Assembly: GCA_022865305.1 (NCBI GenBank)
Contig: JALHSP010000101.1
Coordinates: forward strand, 1 to 64,000
Length of the DNA stretch: 64,000 bases
From: Bacteroidales bacterium
GTDB lineage: Bacteria; Bacteroidota; Bacteroidia; Bacteroidales; VadinHA17
Direction of reading: 5' to 3'
The notes below the pieces were generated by a model, which was given only the letters and a program-made list of their open reading frames with translations, was not told the origin of the DNA and made no database searches. Numbering within the stretch: position 1 is the stretch's first letter; each line of letters begins with the position of its first letter. Of the stretch, positions 46,099-55,138 are shown one piece after another. A program made the translations under genes and the position numbers.

Positions 46099-47229
46099 AT
46101 GAAAAGAATCCTATTATTATCACTAACAGTGGTTGCAGTTGCTTTCATCTTTACAGCCTGCAATCAAACAGCAAAAAATAAAGCAATGGTTAAAAAAGAA
46201 CTTATCGGTACACATAAGGGGAAAGAAGTATTTCTTATAACCCTTACAAATAAAGCAGGTAATGTTATCAAACTTACCAATTTTGGTGCAAGGCTCACAT
46301 GGATTGAAGTTCCTGACAAGGAAGGGGAAAAAGACAATATCACTTTTGGTTTTGACACATTTGAATCGATCATAAACGGTGATCCATATTTTGGTTCTGT
46401 CGTTGGAAGATATGCCAACAGGATTGCAAAAGGAAAATTCACTCTTGACGGGGTTGAATATTCTCTTGCTCTTAATAATGGTCCTAACACCCTGCATGGA
46501 GGTCCCGGCGGTTGGCACAGCGTTGTATGGGAAACAGGAGCTATTGAAAAGACAAAGGAACCAACAGTTGTTTTTACCCTTAAAAGCCCCGACATGGAAG
46601 AGGGTTATCCGGGGAATATGGATATTAAAGTTGTCTATACCTGGACCGATAATAATGAGATCGTAATCGATTATTCATCCACAACAGACAAGAAGACTGT
46701 CCTCAATATTACAAACCATGCATATTTCAACCTGCATGGCGCCGGTCATGGGGATATTCTCGATCATCAGCTTGTTATTAAGGCTGCCAGTTTTGTTCCC
46801 GTTGATTCAAACCTGATCCCTACCGGTGAACTCAGGCCTGTTGCAGGAATACCTATGGATTTTACAACACCTCATACTGTCGGTGAGAGAATAGGTGAAA
46901 ACTATGAGCAGCTTATTCTTGGGAAAGGATATGATCATACCTATGTACTTGATAATAAAGAAGAGGTTGATGCAACAGTATATGAACCTGTCAGCGGACG
47001 CCTGATGGAGGTTATTACAGATCAGCCCGGAGTTCAGTTCTATACCGGTAATTTTCTTAACGGGACTATGATCGGTCATGGTGGAAAACCGTATAATTAC
47101 CGTTCAGGCTTATGTCTTGAAACAGGTCATTTCCCTGATAGTCCAAATCAACCGGAATTTCCAACTACAGTACTCAATCCCGGTGATACTTTTAAATCTC
47201 AGACTATTTACAGATTTTCTGTTAAGTAA
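46099..47229 (+). CDS. galM: Aldose 1-epimerase (mutarotase), lipoprotein
   Basis: This protein of 376 aa interconverts alpha and beta anomers of aldoses such as galactose, glucose and possibly arabinose or xylose. A lipobox FTAC (Cys20) indicates a membrane-anchored, extracytoplasmic form, unlike cytoplasmic GalM. Family motifs are GRYANRIAKGKF, LNNGPNTLHGG, ITNHAYFNLHG and the C-terminal catalytic Glu in CLETGHFPDSPN. It lies 60 bases after the esterase gene and would mutarotate sugars freed by the neighbouring glycosidases before uptake. Confidence 0.93.
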   Translation: MKRILLLSLTVVAVAFIFTACNQTAKNKAMVKKELIGTHKGKEVFLITLTNKAGNVIKLTNFGARLTWIEVPDKEGEKDNITFGFDTFESIINGDPYFGSVVGRYANRIAKGKFTLDGVEYSLALNNGPNTLHGGPGGWHSVVWETGAIEKTKEPTVVFTLKSPDMEEGYPGNMDIKVVYTWTDNNEIVIDYSSTTDKKTVLNITNHAYFNLHGAGHGDILDHQLVIKAASFVPVDSNLIPTGELRPVAGIPMDFTTPHTVGERIGENYEQLILGKGYDHTYVLDNKEEVDATVYEPVSGRLMEVITDQPGVQFYTGNFLNGTMIGHGGKPYNYRSGLCLETGHFPDSPNQPEFPTTVLNPGDTFKSQTIYRFSVK

Positions 47230-47269
47230 CCTGAATTAAACAAGTAAAAAGAATTATAAACAATTAATC

Positions 47270-48580
47270 ATGGCTACAAGAAGAACTTTTCTTAAAAACA
47301 CGGCTGTCACAGCTGCCGGTCTGGGTCTGGCACCCTCAATGGCAGGAAAGTTGATCAGCTCACCTGCCAGCGACAGGATTAATATTGGTGTGATAGGTTG
47401 CAACGGACAGGGTTTCAGTGACCTCAGTACCTTTCTTGAAAATCCCCAGGTAGAGTGCATTGCATTATGCGATATTGATGAGAGCGTACTTAACCGCAGA
47501 GCTGCTGATGTTGAGAGGATACGTGGTAAAAAACCTGCAAACCTGTATAAAGACTGGCGCAAAGTAATTGATAACAAGGATATAAATCTTGTTATCGTTG
47601 GCACACCTGACCATTGGCACTGCTTACAGATGATATCGGCATGTGAAGCCGGGAAAGATGTTTTTTGTGAAAAACCGTTGGGTAACAGTATTGAGGAATG
47701 TAACCTTATGGTGAAAGCTGCCCGGCGCTATAAAAGCATTGTACAGGTCGGACAATGGCAGAGGAGTGATCCTCACTGGCTTGATGCAGTTGAATATATA
47801 AAGTCGGGCCAGCTTGGGAAAATAAGGCTTGTAAGGGTATTTTCTTATCAGGGCTGGTGTCCTACTATCCCTGTAGTGCCTGACGAACCGGTTCCTGCAG
47901 GTGTTGATTACGATATGTGGCTTGGTCCGGCAACCAAACGTCCGTTTAACAGAAACCGTTTTCACTTTACATTTCGCTGGTTCTGGGACTACGCTGGAGG
48001 TCTGATGACTGACTGGGGGGTTCATTTACTCGATTTCGCTCTTTTCGGCATGAATGTCACAACCCCTAAATCCATAATGGCGATGGGAGGCAAATACGGC
48101 TATCCTGATGATGCCTGTGAAACTCCGGATACTTTGCAGGCAATATATGAATTCGACGGATTCAACATCCTGTGGGATCACGCAATAGGTATTGATGACG
48201 GGGCCTATGGCCGGAATCATGGTCTCGGATTTGTAGGTGAGAACGGAACCCTTGTAGTTGACCGCAGCGGATGGGAGGTAATTCCGGAAGTCGTTAACAG
48301 AAAGGCCAGGATGGAAGCTGTTCCCCTCTCCAAAGGGACTGGTCAGGGATTAAGAAACCATGTGAAAAACCATCTTGATTGCATTGTAAGCCGTAATCCT
48401 GATACCAATACAAGCCCTGAAATTGGTGCGCATATTGCTAAATTCTCGCAACTGGGAAATATTGCATATCGTACCGGCAAGAAACTTGTCTGGGATGGGA
48501 CTAAGTTTACTAACGACACTGATGCAAACAAATACCTTATCCCGAATTACAGGGAACCATGGAAGTTGCCAAGAGTATAA
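47270..48580 (+). CDS. Gfo/Idh/MocA-family oxidoreductase, Tat-type N-terminus
   Basis: This protein of 436 aa starts with a twin-arginine-like leader (TRRTFLKNTAVTAAG), so it is likely exported folded, with NAD(P) bound. The Rossmann domain has INIGVIGCNGQGF, and the conserved EKP motif is in DVFCEKPLGNS. The C-terminal alpha/beta domain follows. Members oxidise or epimerise sugars or act as retaining NAD-dependent glycosidases such as GH109. The GH109-type signature was not identified with certainty. It ends the plus-strand carbohydrate operon, 40 bases after galM, and is convergent with the CE7 esterase gene. Confidence 0.85.
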   Translation: MATRRTFLKNTAVTAAGLGLAPSMAGKLISSPASDRINIGVIGCNGQGFSDLSTFLENPQVECIALCDIDESVLNRRAADVERIRGKKPANLYKDWRKVIDNKDINLVIVGTPDHWHCLQMISACEAGKDVFCEKPLGNSIEECNLMVKAARRYKSIVQVGQWQRSDPHWLDAVEYIKSGQLGKIRLVRVFSYQGWCPTIPVVPDEPVPAGVDYDMWLGPATKRPFNRNRFHFTFRWFWDYAGGLMTDWGVHLLDFALFGMNVTTPKSIMAMGGKYGYPDDACETPDTLQAIYEFDGFNILWDHAIGIDDGAYGRNHGLGFVGENGTLVVDRSGWEVIPEVVNRKARMEAVPLSKGTGQGLRNHVKNHLDCIVSRNPDTNTSPEIGAHIAKFSQLGNIAYRTGKKLVWDGTKFTNDTDANKYLIPNYREPWKLPRV

Positions 48581-48618
48581 CAGGAATTCTGAACAGATCC
48601 CTGCCAATTTTGTTTTCC

Positions 48619-49911
48619 TTACTGGCCTTTTAATTTTTTTGCCAGCCAGATATTGAGAGCTTCAGTCTCTTCCATGAAAGACCAGTGACCGGTCTCCTGG
48701 AAGATTGTTAATTCTTTTGGTGCAGTAATGATATTATATGCCGAATACATTGATGTGGGAGGGCATGTGAGATCATTATATCCCCATGTGTAATAGCCTG
48801 GTACTGTAACTCTTCTGGCAAAATTCACAACATCATAATACCCGAGAGTCTCAACCTCTCCCGGTTTTGGCTCTGCGTCCCTGAAATAGTGAGGCCAACC
48901 ACCGGCCCTTTTGTTCAGGTAACCTGTATTATCACACAGTGCAGGATACATTGCTGCAGCATATTTTATTCTATTGTCCAGCCCGGCTGTTACAATAGTA
49001 AGTGCGCCCCCCTGGCTTCCTCCGGTAACTGCGATATCTGTACCATTAAACTCAGGTAACGAGTAAATAAAATCAACTGCCCTCACACAACCGAGATAGA
49101 CTCTTTTATAATAAAATGTGTTGCGGTCATTCATCCTTATATTAAAGTATGATGAAAGTGCCCCGAAATTAAGATTATAATATACTCCGGCATCGAGGTT
49201 TACAGGTATCCCGTGAATGCCAATTTCAAGTGTAATGAACCCAAGAGCTGCCGTTCTGGAGTCACCGGCATATGGACGTATTCCTGCCCCGGGTACCCTG
49301 AGTATCGCCGGATATTTTCCAGATTTTTTGGGAATGGCCAGCATTCCATAAATCCTCGAGCCAAAAGCATCATTCTGAAAGCTAATATGGTAAACATTGG
49401 CTTCGCTGGTACACCTCTCAGGTAAAAGGGTTATCTGCGGATCAAGATTTAATTTACGCGCTTCTGCAATTGCATTGCTCCAGAAACTATCAAAGTCAGC
49501 AGGATCTTTTATTGTCGGCTGGATTTTTTCAGGTTCAAATCCTGCTGTTGCGAGCCCTTCATATCTTCTGCCATCGACAATAGCCCATACTCTTACACGA
49601 TAAAATCCAGGTACTTTCATAGATCCGGAGAACTCAATCTTTCCGTTCTGCAGGACAATACCCTCTTTTTTTACATCGGGCATCATTTCCGGACCTGTCT
49701 CATAGTCGATTGTGACATCCTCCACGAGGTTTCCATATTTAAGAACCTGGACTGAAAATTTTGCGGTTTCATTCACTTTGTATGTCCAGTCTTTATGATC
49801 GGGTGAGACTATAACTTTAATTAACTGGGTACCTGCCTGTGAAAAAAGGTTAAGCGAAAAGACTGTCAGTATAAACGATAGTAAAAAAGATCGGGTGGTA
49901 ATGTTTCTCAT
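48619..49911 (-). CDS. CE7-type acetyl xylan esterase, exported
   Basis: This protein of 430 aa has a signal peptide ending near LFSQ (residue 25) and an N-terminal beta-sandwich of about 100 residues, followed by the alpha/beta hydrolase domain of the acetyl xylan esterase (AXE1) family. The nucleophile is S299 in TGGSQGG, the Asp is in WGYNDLTCPP and the His in ETGHWSF. It would deacetylate xylo- or other acetylated oligosaccharides. It is transcribed against the main operon, with its 3' end 38 bases from the Gfo/Idh gene. Together with the CE20-like enzyme it shows that acetylated side chains are a main target of the locus. Confidence 0.85.
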   Translation of the reverse strand: MRNITTRSFLLSFILTVFSLNLFSQAGTQLIKVIVSPDHKDWTYKVNETAKFSVQVLKYGNLVEDVTIDYETGPEMMPDVKKEGIVLQNGKIEFSGSMKVPGFYRVRVWAIVDGRRYEGLATAGFEPEKIQPTIKDPADFDSFWSNAIAEARKLNLDPQITLLPERCTSEANVYHISFQNDAFGSRIYGMLAIPKKSGKYPAILRVPGAGIRPYAGDSRTAALGFITLEIGIHGIPVNLDAGVYYNLNFGALSSYFNIRMNDRNTFYYKRVYLGCVRAVDFIYSLPEFNGTDIAVTGGSQGGALTIVTAGLDNRIKYAAAMYPALCDNTGYLNKRAGGWPHYFRDAEPKPGEVETLGYYDVVNFARRVTVPGYYTWGYNDLTCPPTSMYSAYNIITAPKELTIFQETGHWSFMEETEALNIWLAKKLKGQ

Positions 49912-50025
49912 GATTGATGTGGTTAAAATTTTATTAAAGGATTATCTCGCAGAAAGACGCAAAATAGTTATGATTTATTAAAGTTAGTTTTCAGGTATTC
50001 TCTATCTTTTAAGCTACAGAAAATT

Positions 50026-51333
50026 CTATTTTCTGATGAATCGGTAAACCTTCACCGAGTGAGGTGGAAGATCAACATATATTGATGTTTCTTTAAGTAC
50101 TAGATCTTTATGTTCCCACAGATCCCTGATGCGGTAATTTGCAAGAGTGAGGGGTGTGCCGCCACGTTGGCCTGCTGGTACTGCACCTGCAGGTGCTCCT
50201 GGTGCTCCGGGTGCTCCGGGTGCTCCGGGTGTTACAGCAGCTCCTGGTGCACCGAATCCTCCAAATCCGGTCGATCCTGAGGGAGGTCTGAATCTACGTG
50301 TCATTGTCCTGATCTGGACAAGAAGATTAAAGTCGACGAGCACAGATTTCTTCTCATCACTTTTATTCAGAAGGCATATAGCTTTTTCATTGTTTGACAG
50401 TCCTTTAACCCATATCTGGTAGTCGCCGTTATCCCTGTAGCATGTGGCTTGTATGCCCAGAGTATCCTGATTGACAGCGATCATTTCGTTATTCATGAGG
50501 ATGGATTTGGTTTCGGGAGTCATGTTAGCAAGGTCGTTACCGGCCATAAGCGGGGAAGCCAGAATACACCATAACGAAAAATGGGTTTTGTATTCTTCAG
50601 TAGTCATACCACCATTTCCAACTTCAAGCATGTCAGGATCATTCCAGCCGCCAGGTCCGGCATATCTTGATAGGTCTTTTTGCCTGTTAAAGATGTCGAT
50701 CATGCTATTCCAGTTATCACCGATATCACCGGTGGTTCGCCAGAGATGGCCAACATCCCCTGCCCATTCCCATGGTTTACTCTGTCCCCATTCACAAATA
50801 CTGAATACAATAGGTCTGCCGGCAGCATAAAGCGCATTCCTCATATTTGTATATGATGATTTTGCATCCTGTGTTGTTGAACCGCACCAGTCATATTTCA
50901 GATAATCAACACCATAAAGTGCGTAGGTACGGGCATCCTGGTATTCATGCCCGAATCCGCCGGGTCGCCTCTGACAGGTAACAGTTCCGGCACTGGAATA
51001 GATGCCGAATTTAAGACCTTTGGAGTGGACATAATCGGCAACATATTTCATACCATGCGGAAATCTGTCCTTATCAGCAACAATCTCACCATTCTCATCA
51101 CGTGAAATCTGCCAGCAGTCGTCAATAACAATATACTCGTAACCGGCATCCTTCATGCCACTGCTGATCATAACATCAGCCGCCTGCATGATAAGTGTTT
51201 CACTCACATCGCAGTGAAACTTGTTCCAGCTGTTCCATCCCATTGGAGGGGTTTTTGCCAGCTTGTCAAATTTCTGCGCATTTAAAGAAAAAAACATAAA
51301 GGCAGTCACAAAAAGTAATAAAATTTTTTTCAT
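50026..51333 (-). CDS. GH27 alpha-galactosidase with Gly/Ala/Pro-rich insert
   Basis: This exported enzyme of 435 aa has a signal peptide ending at LNAQ (residue 20). The GH27 barrel opens with TPPMGWNSWNKF. The nucleophile is D148 in YLKYDWC and the acid/base is D232 in GGWNDPDM. The C-terminal beta-sandwich carries an unusual insert at about residues 345-392, rich in Gly, Ala and Pro with repeated GAP units, encoded in part by a 9-bp tandem repeat. An in-frame start at 51411 exists, but the ATG at 51333 begins the signal peptide. It removes alpha-galactose from galactomannan, raffinose-type or other side chains. Confidence 0.9.
   Translation of the reverse strand: MKKILLLFVTAFMFFSLNAQKFDKLAKTPPMGWNSWNKFHCDVSETLIMQAADVMISSGMKDAGYEYIVIDDCWQISRDENGEIVADKDRFPHGMKYVADYVHSKGLKFGIYSSAGTVTCQRRPGGFGHEYQDARTYALYGVDYLKYDWCGSTTQDAKSSYTNMRNALYAAGRPIVFSICEWGQSKPWEWAGDVGHLWRTTGDIGDNWNSMIDIFNRQKDLSRYAGPGGWNDPDMLEVGNGGMTTEEYKTHFSLWCILASPLMAGNDLANMTPETKSILMNNEMIAVNQDTLGIQATCYRDNGDYQIWVKGLSNNEKAICLLNKSDEKKSVLVDFNLLVQIRTMTRRFRPPSGSTGFGGFGAPGAAVTPGAPGAPGAPGAPAGAVPAGQRGGTPLTLANYRIRDLWEHKDLVLKETSIYVDLPPHSVKVYRFIRK
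50192..50227. repeat. 9-bp tandem repeat inside the GH27 gene
   Basis: Four copies of GGTGCTCC(G/T) encode, on the minus strand, consecutive Gly-Ala-Pro units. Copy number could vary by slippage and would change protein length by three residues per unit without a frameshift. Confidence 0.85.
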
Positions 51334-51396
51334 AGAAGTATGAATTAAAGGCAATTTAAAAGTAAATATATTTATTCTTAAATTCAATTGTTTAAT

Positions 51397-51404
51397 TACT
51401 TTTG
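51397..51404 (+). promoter_or_regulatory. Candidate -7 box of the permease gene (TACTTTTG)
   Basis: TACTTTTG matches TAnnTTTG and lies 23 bases before the permease ATG, in the 94-base gap shared with the divergent GH27 gene. The -33 side is not clear. Confidence 0.4.
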
Positions 51405-51427
51405 TCAGCATCCGACGAAATAATTAT

Positions 51428-52876
51428 ATGCAATCAGAAAATCATCTCCTTCAGAAGCGTGTAAATCTTTTTGACGGAATTTCAATTGTGGCCGGTGCAA
51501 TGATCGGTTCAGGAATCTTCATTGTAAGTGCTGATATTGCAAGGAATGTCGGCTCGCCGGGATGGCTGATGGTAGTATGGCTTATTACCGGGATAATTAC
51601 AGTTATCGGAGCAATAAGCTATGGGGAGCTGGCTTCAATGATGCCTCATGTGGGAGGACAATATGTATATCTCAAGGAAGCCTACCATCCCCTGGTAGGA
51701 TTTCTTTTCGGATGGACTACATTTCTGGTCATTCAGTGTGGTTCAATAGCAGCAGTCGCAGTTGCATTTGCAAAATTCAGCGGGGTTCTCTTCCCGTGGA
51801 TATCTGAAAAGATCATATTGTTGCAGATTGGTCCTTTGAAGATCAATAGTACAATGATAGTTGCAATTGCAATGATCTCTTTCCTTACATGGCTGAATAC
51901 CAGGGGTATAGTTACAGGAAAAACAGTACAGAATATCTTTTCCTCAACAAAGGTTATAGCTCTTCTGGGATTTATACTGATTGGATTTTTTGCGACAAAG
52001 AACATCGGCTCCTTTGAGATAAATAAAGACGTCTTCTGGAAAGCAAGCCAGGTGGGACCGGATAGCCAAGTGATACCCCTGGCTGGTTTTGCCCTCGTAG
52101 CAGCAATAGGCACTGCTCTGGTTGGTTCACTTTTTTCAGCTGACGCCTGGTATAATGTAACTTATATTTCCGGTGAGGTGATTAATCCGAAAAGAACTGT
52201 ACCGTTAAGCTTGTTTTTCGGAACCCTTATTGTATCGGTAATATATCTTCTGACAAATTTTGTATATATTAAAATGCTCCCGCTTTCGGGTTCCCCTGAC
52301 GGAACTGATGTTATAAGCAGGGGCATGCAGTTTGCGACCGATGACAGAGTCGCAACGTCCGCAATGAGTGTTGTTTTCGGAGATTATGCGGCAATAATAA
52401 TGGCAGTATTTATTATGGTAAGTACATTCGGCTGCAACCACGGACTTATTCTTGCAGGCCCAAGGGTTTATTATGCAATGGCAAAGGATGGCCTGTTTTT
52501 TAAAAAAGTGGGAGAAATAAATAAAAACGGTGTACCCGGTTTCGCAATAGCAGTTCAGGGAATATGGGCTGTATTGCTGTGTCTATCAGGAACGTATAAC
52601 AATTTGCTCGATTATGTGATTTTTGCTGTTCTGATATTCTTTACTCTTACGATACTGTCCATTTTTGTCCTGCGTGTTAAAAGACCTGATATCAAAAGAC
52701 CATATAAGGCATTTGGTTATCCGGTGATCCCGGCTATTTATATTGTAACTACTGTTACTATTATGATAATACTGCTGATATATAAACCAGATTATACATT
52801 CCCTGGTCTTGCAATTGTCCTTCTTGGCATACCGGTGTTTTTCCTGTGGAGGAGACACTCTAAAAAAACCGCATAA
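51428..52876 (+). CDS. APC-superfamily amino acid permease
   Basis: This is an integral membrane protein of 482 aa with 12 helices. TM1 has the consensus unwound-helix motif GAMIGSGIF at about 22-30, and TM6 has the matching region SLFSADAWYNVTYISGEV. It resembles LAT-type amino acid exchangers and permeases. It would transport neutral amino acids or related solutes. It diverges from the GH27 gene and is followed by a 154-base gap before the propeller lipoprotein gene. The substrate is not evident. Confidence 0.85.
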   Translation: MQSENHLLQKRVNLFDGISIVAGAMIGSGIFIVSADIARNVGSPGWLMVVWLITGIITVIGAISYGELASMMPHVGGQYVYLKEAYHPLVGFLFGWTTFLVIQCGSIAAVAVAFAKFSGVLFPWISEKIILLQIGPLKINSTMIVAIAMISFLTWLNTRGIVTGKTVQNIFSSTKVIALLGFILIGFFATKNIGSFEINKDVFWKASQVGPDSQVIPLAGFALVAAIGTALVGSLFSADAWYNVTYISGEVINPKRTVPLSLFFGTLIVSVIYLLTNFVYIKMLPLSGSPDGTDVISRGMQFATDDRVATSAMSVVFGDYAAIIMAVFIMVSTFGCNHGLILAGPRVYYAMAKDGLFFKKVGEINKNGVPGFAIAVQGIWAVLLCLSGTYNNLLDYVIFAVLIFFTLTILSIFVLRVKRPDIKRPYKAFGYPVIPAIYIVTTVTIMIILLIYKPDYTFPGLAIVLLGIPVFFLWRRHSKKTA

Positions 52877-53030
52877 GATCTGAAATTTATTCATTCAATA
52901 CCTGTTGTTCCCCTTAATTTGAAAATCCTTAAAAAAATTATACTTTTCGTTCCTGTTTACGTATAATAGGTTAAACAATAAATAATTGGAATGAAATTTG
53001 AGAGTTGGATAAGGTATAAAGGAAAATCAT

Positions 53031-54023
53031 ATGCGAAAAACTAAATTCCTGATGAATTCTGGAACTATTGCAGGAATTATCCTTTTCTTATTAATTACAG
53101 CTTCCTGCGAAAGGACAGATTATGAGATTCTTGATCCGGCATCAGCCGGCACATGGACACTGTTTGACACAAACGATGGATTACCGGGAAATACTGTTAC
53201 GGATATAAGGCTGGACCGCAAGGATAATTTGTGGATGACATTTGCCGGACAGGGAATAGCCAGATACAGTGACGGTGCCTGGACTTCTTACAAGACTACC
53301 AACAGCCTTCTGTTAAGTAATATTGTCAGCTGTATTGCTGATGACAGCGAAGGAAGAATTATTATTGGTACAGCACTTGGCCTGTCAGTTCTCTCTGAGA
53401 CTAATACATGGGACTCGTATCTTGATCCTGTAATTATTACAGCTGTTAAAGTTGCATCAGACGGATCTTTCTGGATAGGTACAGCGGAGCAGGGATTTTA
53501 TGTGAATACCGGTTCCGGTTTTGTTAACACTTATAATGTGTTATATAAAACAGTTAATGTTATTGAAGAGGATGCATCCGGGAATATATGGCTTGGTACC
53601 GATAACGGACTTATAAAATGGGACGGGACCACTTATTCTTACATTAACAGATTAAATGGACTCCCAGACAATAAAATATCAGCCCTTCATAAAGACAGGC
53701 AAAACAGATTATGGGTTGGTACGAGAGGCGGAAAAACAGTCTCATGGTTCGATAGTAAAGGCCTTCATCAGTTGCCACTCCTCAACGGTAAAGACAGTTG
53801 TCTCGTAAACGATATATTTCAGGACAGAAGTGGAAATATCTGGATTGCAACTACTTCTGACGGACTGATAAAATATGACGGAATCATATCTCATACTTAC
53901 AAGGTGGAACCCGGCAAACTACCTGAAAACACAATTCTTTCAATCGGAGAAGATAAGTACGGCAGCCTGTGGTTCGGCCTTGCAAGTAAAGGTGTTGTAA
54001 GATATACATTACCAATAAATTAA
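53031..54023 (+). CDS. Reg_prop beta-propeller lipoprotein
   Basis: This protein of 330 aa has a lipobox ITASC (Cys26), then a beta-propeller made of Reg_prop-type repeats. Each contains a LWxG or IWxxT-type strand after a DxxGNxW loop: RKDNLWMTFAGQGIARY, SGNIWLGTDNGLIKW, RQNRLWVGTRGGK, SGNIWIATTSDGLIKYDG and YGSLWFGLASKGVVRY. In hybrid two-component sensors such propellers bind carbohydrate in the periplasm; here there is no kinase part. It is the first gene of a tight four-gene operon with two beta-barrels and a TPR-CHAT protein, and may be its sensor or a surface-bound scaffold. Function unknown. Confidence 0.8.
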   Translation: MRKTKFLMNSGTIAGIILFLLITASCERTDYEILDPASAGTWTLFDTNDGLPGNTVTDIRLDRKDNLWMTFAGQGIARYSDGAWTSYKTTNSLLLSNIVSCIADDSEGRIIIGTALGLSVLSETNTWDSYLDPVIITAVKVASDGSFWIGTAEQGFYVNTGSGFVNTYNVLYKTVNVIEEDASGNIWLGTDNGLIKWDGTTYSYINRLNGLPDNKISALHKDRQNRLWVGTRGGKTVSWFDSKGLHQLPLLNGKDSCLVNDIFQDRSGNIWIATTSDGLIKYDGIISHTYKVEPGKLPENTILSIGEDKYGSLWFGLASKGVVRYTLPIN

Positions 54024-54033
54024 GCCTGCAGAT

Positions 54034-55122
54034 ATGAAATATTTATCAGCCTTATTATTAATAAACCTGTTCTTTTTTAGTTCATGGTTAAACGCTGAAG
54101 GGCAGAATATTCCGCCTGCCAGGGATAAATATCAGCTTCTTACAATGCCTTACAACCAGCGCCAGCTTACTCTTTACAGGGGGCAACTTCAGGCAAAGGC
54201 AGGTTATAAATTTGCTGTCCGTGCTCAGTCATTTAATGCTGACGGTGACCTGGTTTACCTGAAGAACAACGGAACCGGATCGGTATATCATTATTATTTT
54301 ATCAATCTGAGATACGGATTGACCAATTTTATTGAAATGGGTGCTGAAACCAATTTCCTGCGGAGAGGGATAAGGGAAGCAACCATTACGGTCGTAAGTA
54401 CAACTTTAACTTCAACTGACAGGGTTACAGTAAATAAGTTGACCGAGTCAAAGGGGCATGGTGATATTTTCTTATATACCACTGTAAGATTACCCATTCG
54501 ATATAAATGGTTTGATTTTGGAGCTACCGGTGGTTTATTTCTTCCGTCTGCGAAATATGAGCCGCAGAAACCTGCAAATACCATCACATCAGCTTCTCTA
54601 TCATCAGCAGATACATACACAATAAATTTGCATTATAATAATACCAACGGGTACGGAGTTCCTGTCTACCTGGTTTCAGCAGTCTCAAAATGCAGTTTCA
54701 GAAAATTTTCGGCTGAAGCTGAATGGGCAATGCGCACTCCCATGAAGGAGGGTAAGAATATAAGGTGGGAGGAAACACTGACCGAAAAAGCTTTTTCATA
54801 TTACGATGAATCATATAGTTATCTTCTAAGCAACATCTATACATTTGATGTTTCATTGCATTACCAGGCAACTGGTTGGTTTAACATAAACCTTAACGGA
54901 AGCTTCTTCAGAACAAAAGGAGGCTGGACAGAATACTGGGGTAATAAATATGAAAATCCGGAAAAAAGGCTTATCAATCTTGAACCAGGATTTGAATTAC
55001 AGATATCACCAAGTCTGACAATATACCAGGTTGCTGGATTTCCGCTTAGCGGCAAAAATAGCGATGCCCCATTCTATGTTTTTACGACGGTAAGTTTTAA
55101 CATGTTTCCTTTTATGAGGTAA
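54034..55122 (+). CDS. Predicted outer-membrane beta-barrel protein (first of two)
   Basis: This protein of 362 aa has a signal peptide (to about residue 23, ending NAEG) followed by alternating amphipathic strands rich in aromatics: YHYYFINLRYGLTNFIEMGA, TYTINLHYNNTNGYGV, ATGWFNINLNGSFFRT. It ends with FYVFTTVSFNMFPFMR, a barrel-like last strand. The family was not recognised. It is 10 bases after the propeller gene and 16 before the second barrel gene, so these three are surely co-transcribed. It shares general style but no obvious block with the next protein. Confidence 0.75.
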   Translation: MKYLSALLLINLFFFSSWLNAEGQNIPPARDKYQLLTMPYNQRQLTLYRGQLQAKAGYKFAVRAQSFNADGDLVYLKNNGTGSVYHYYFINLRYGLTNFIEMGAETNFLRRGIREATITVVSTTLTSTDRVTVNKLTESKGHGDIFLYTTVRLPIRYKWFDFGATGGLFLPSAKYEPQKPANTITSASLSSADTYTINLHYNNTNGYGVPVYLVSAVSKCSFRKFSAEAEWAMRTPMKEGKNIRWEETLTEKAFSYYDESYSYLLSNIYTFDVSLHYQATGWFNINLNGSFFRTKGGWTEYWGNKYENPEKRLINLEPGFELQISPSLTIYQVAGFPLSGKNSDAPFYVFTTVSFNMFPFMR

Positions 55123-55138
55123 ATTAATAATTGCATTT

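Noticed and set aside
50192-50227. Tandem repeat considered as a CRISPR or minisatellite array
   Set aside because: Units are 9 bp without spacers and are read as Gly-Ala-Pro in frame within GH27; no CRISPR array or cas gene is present in the window.
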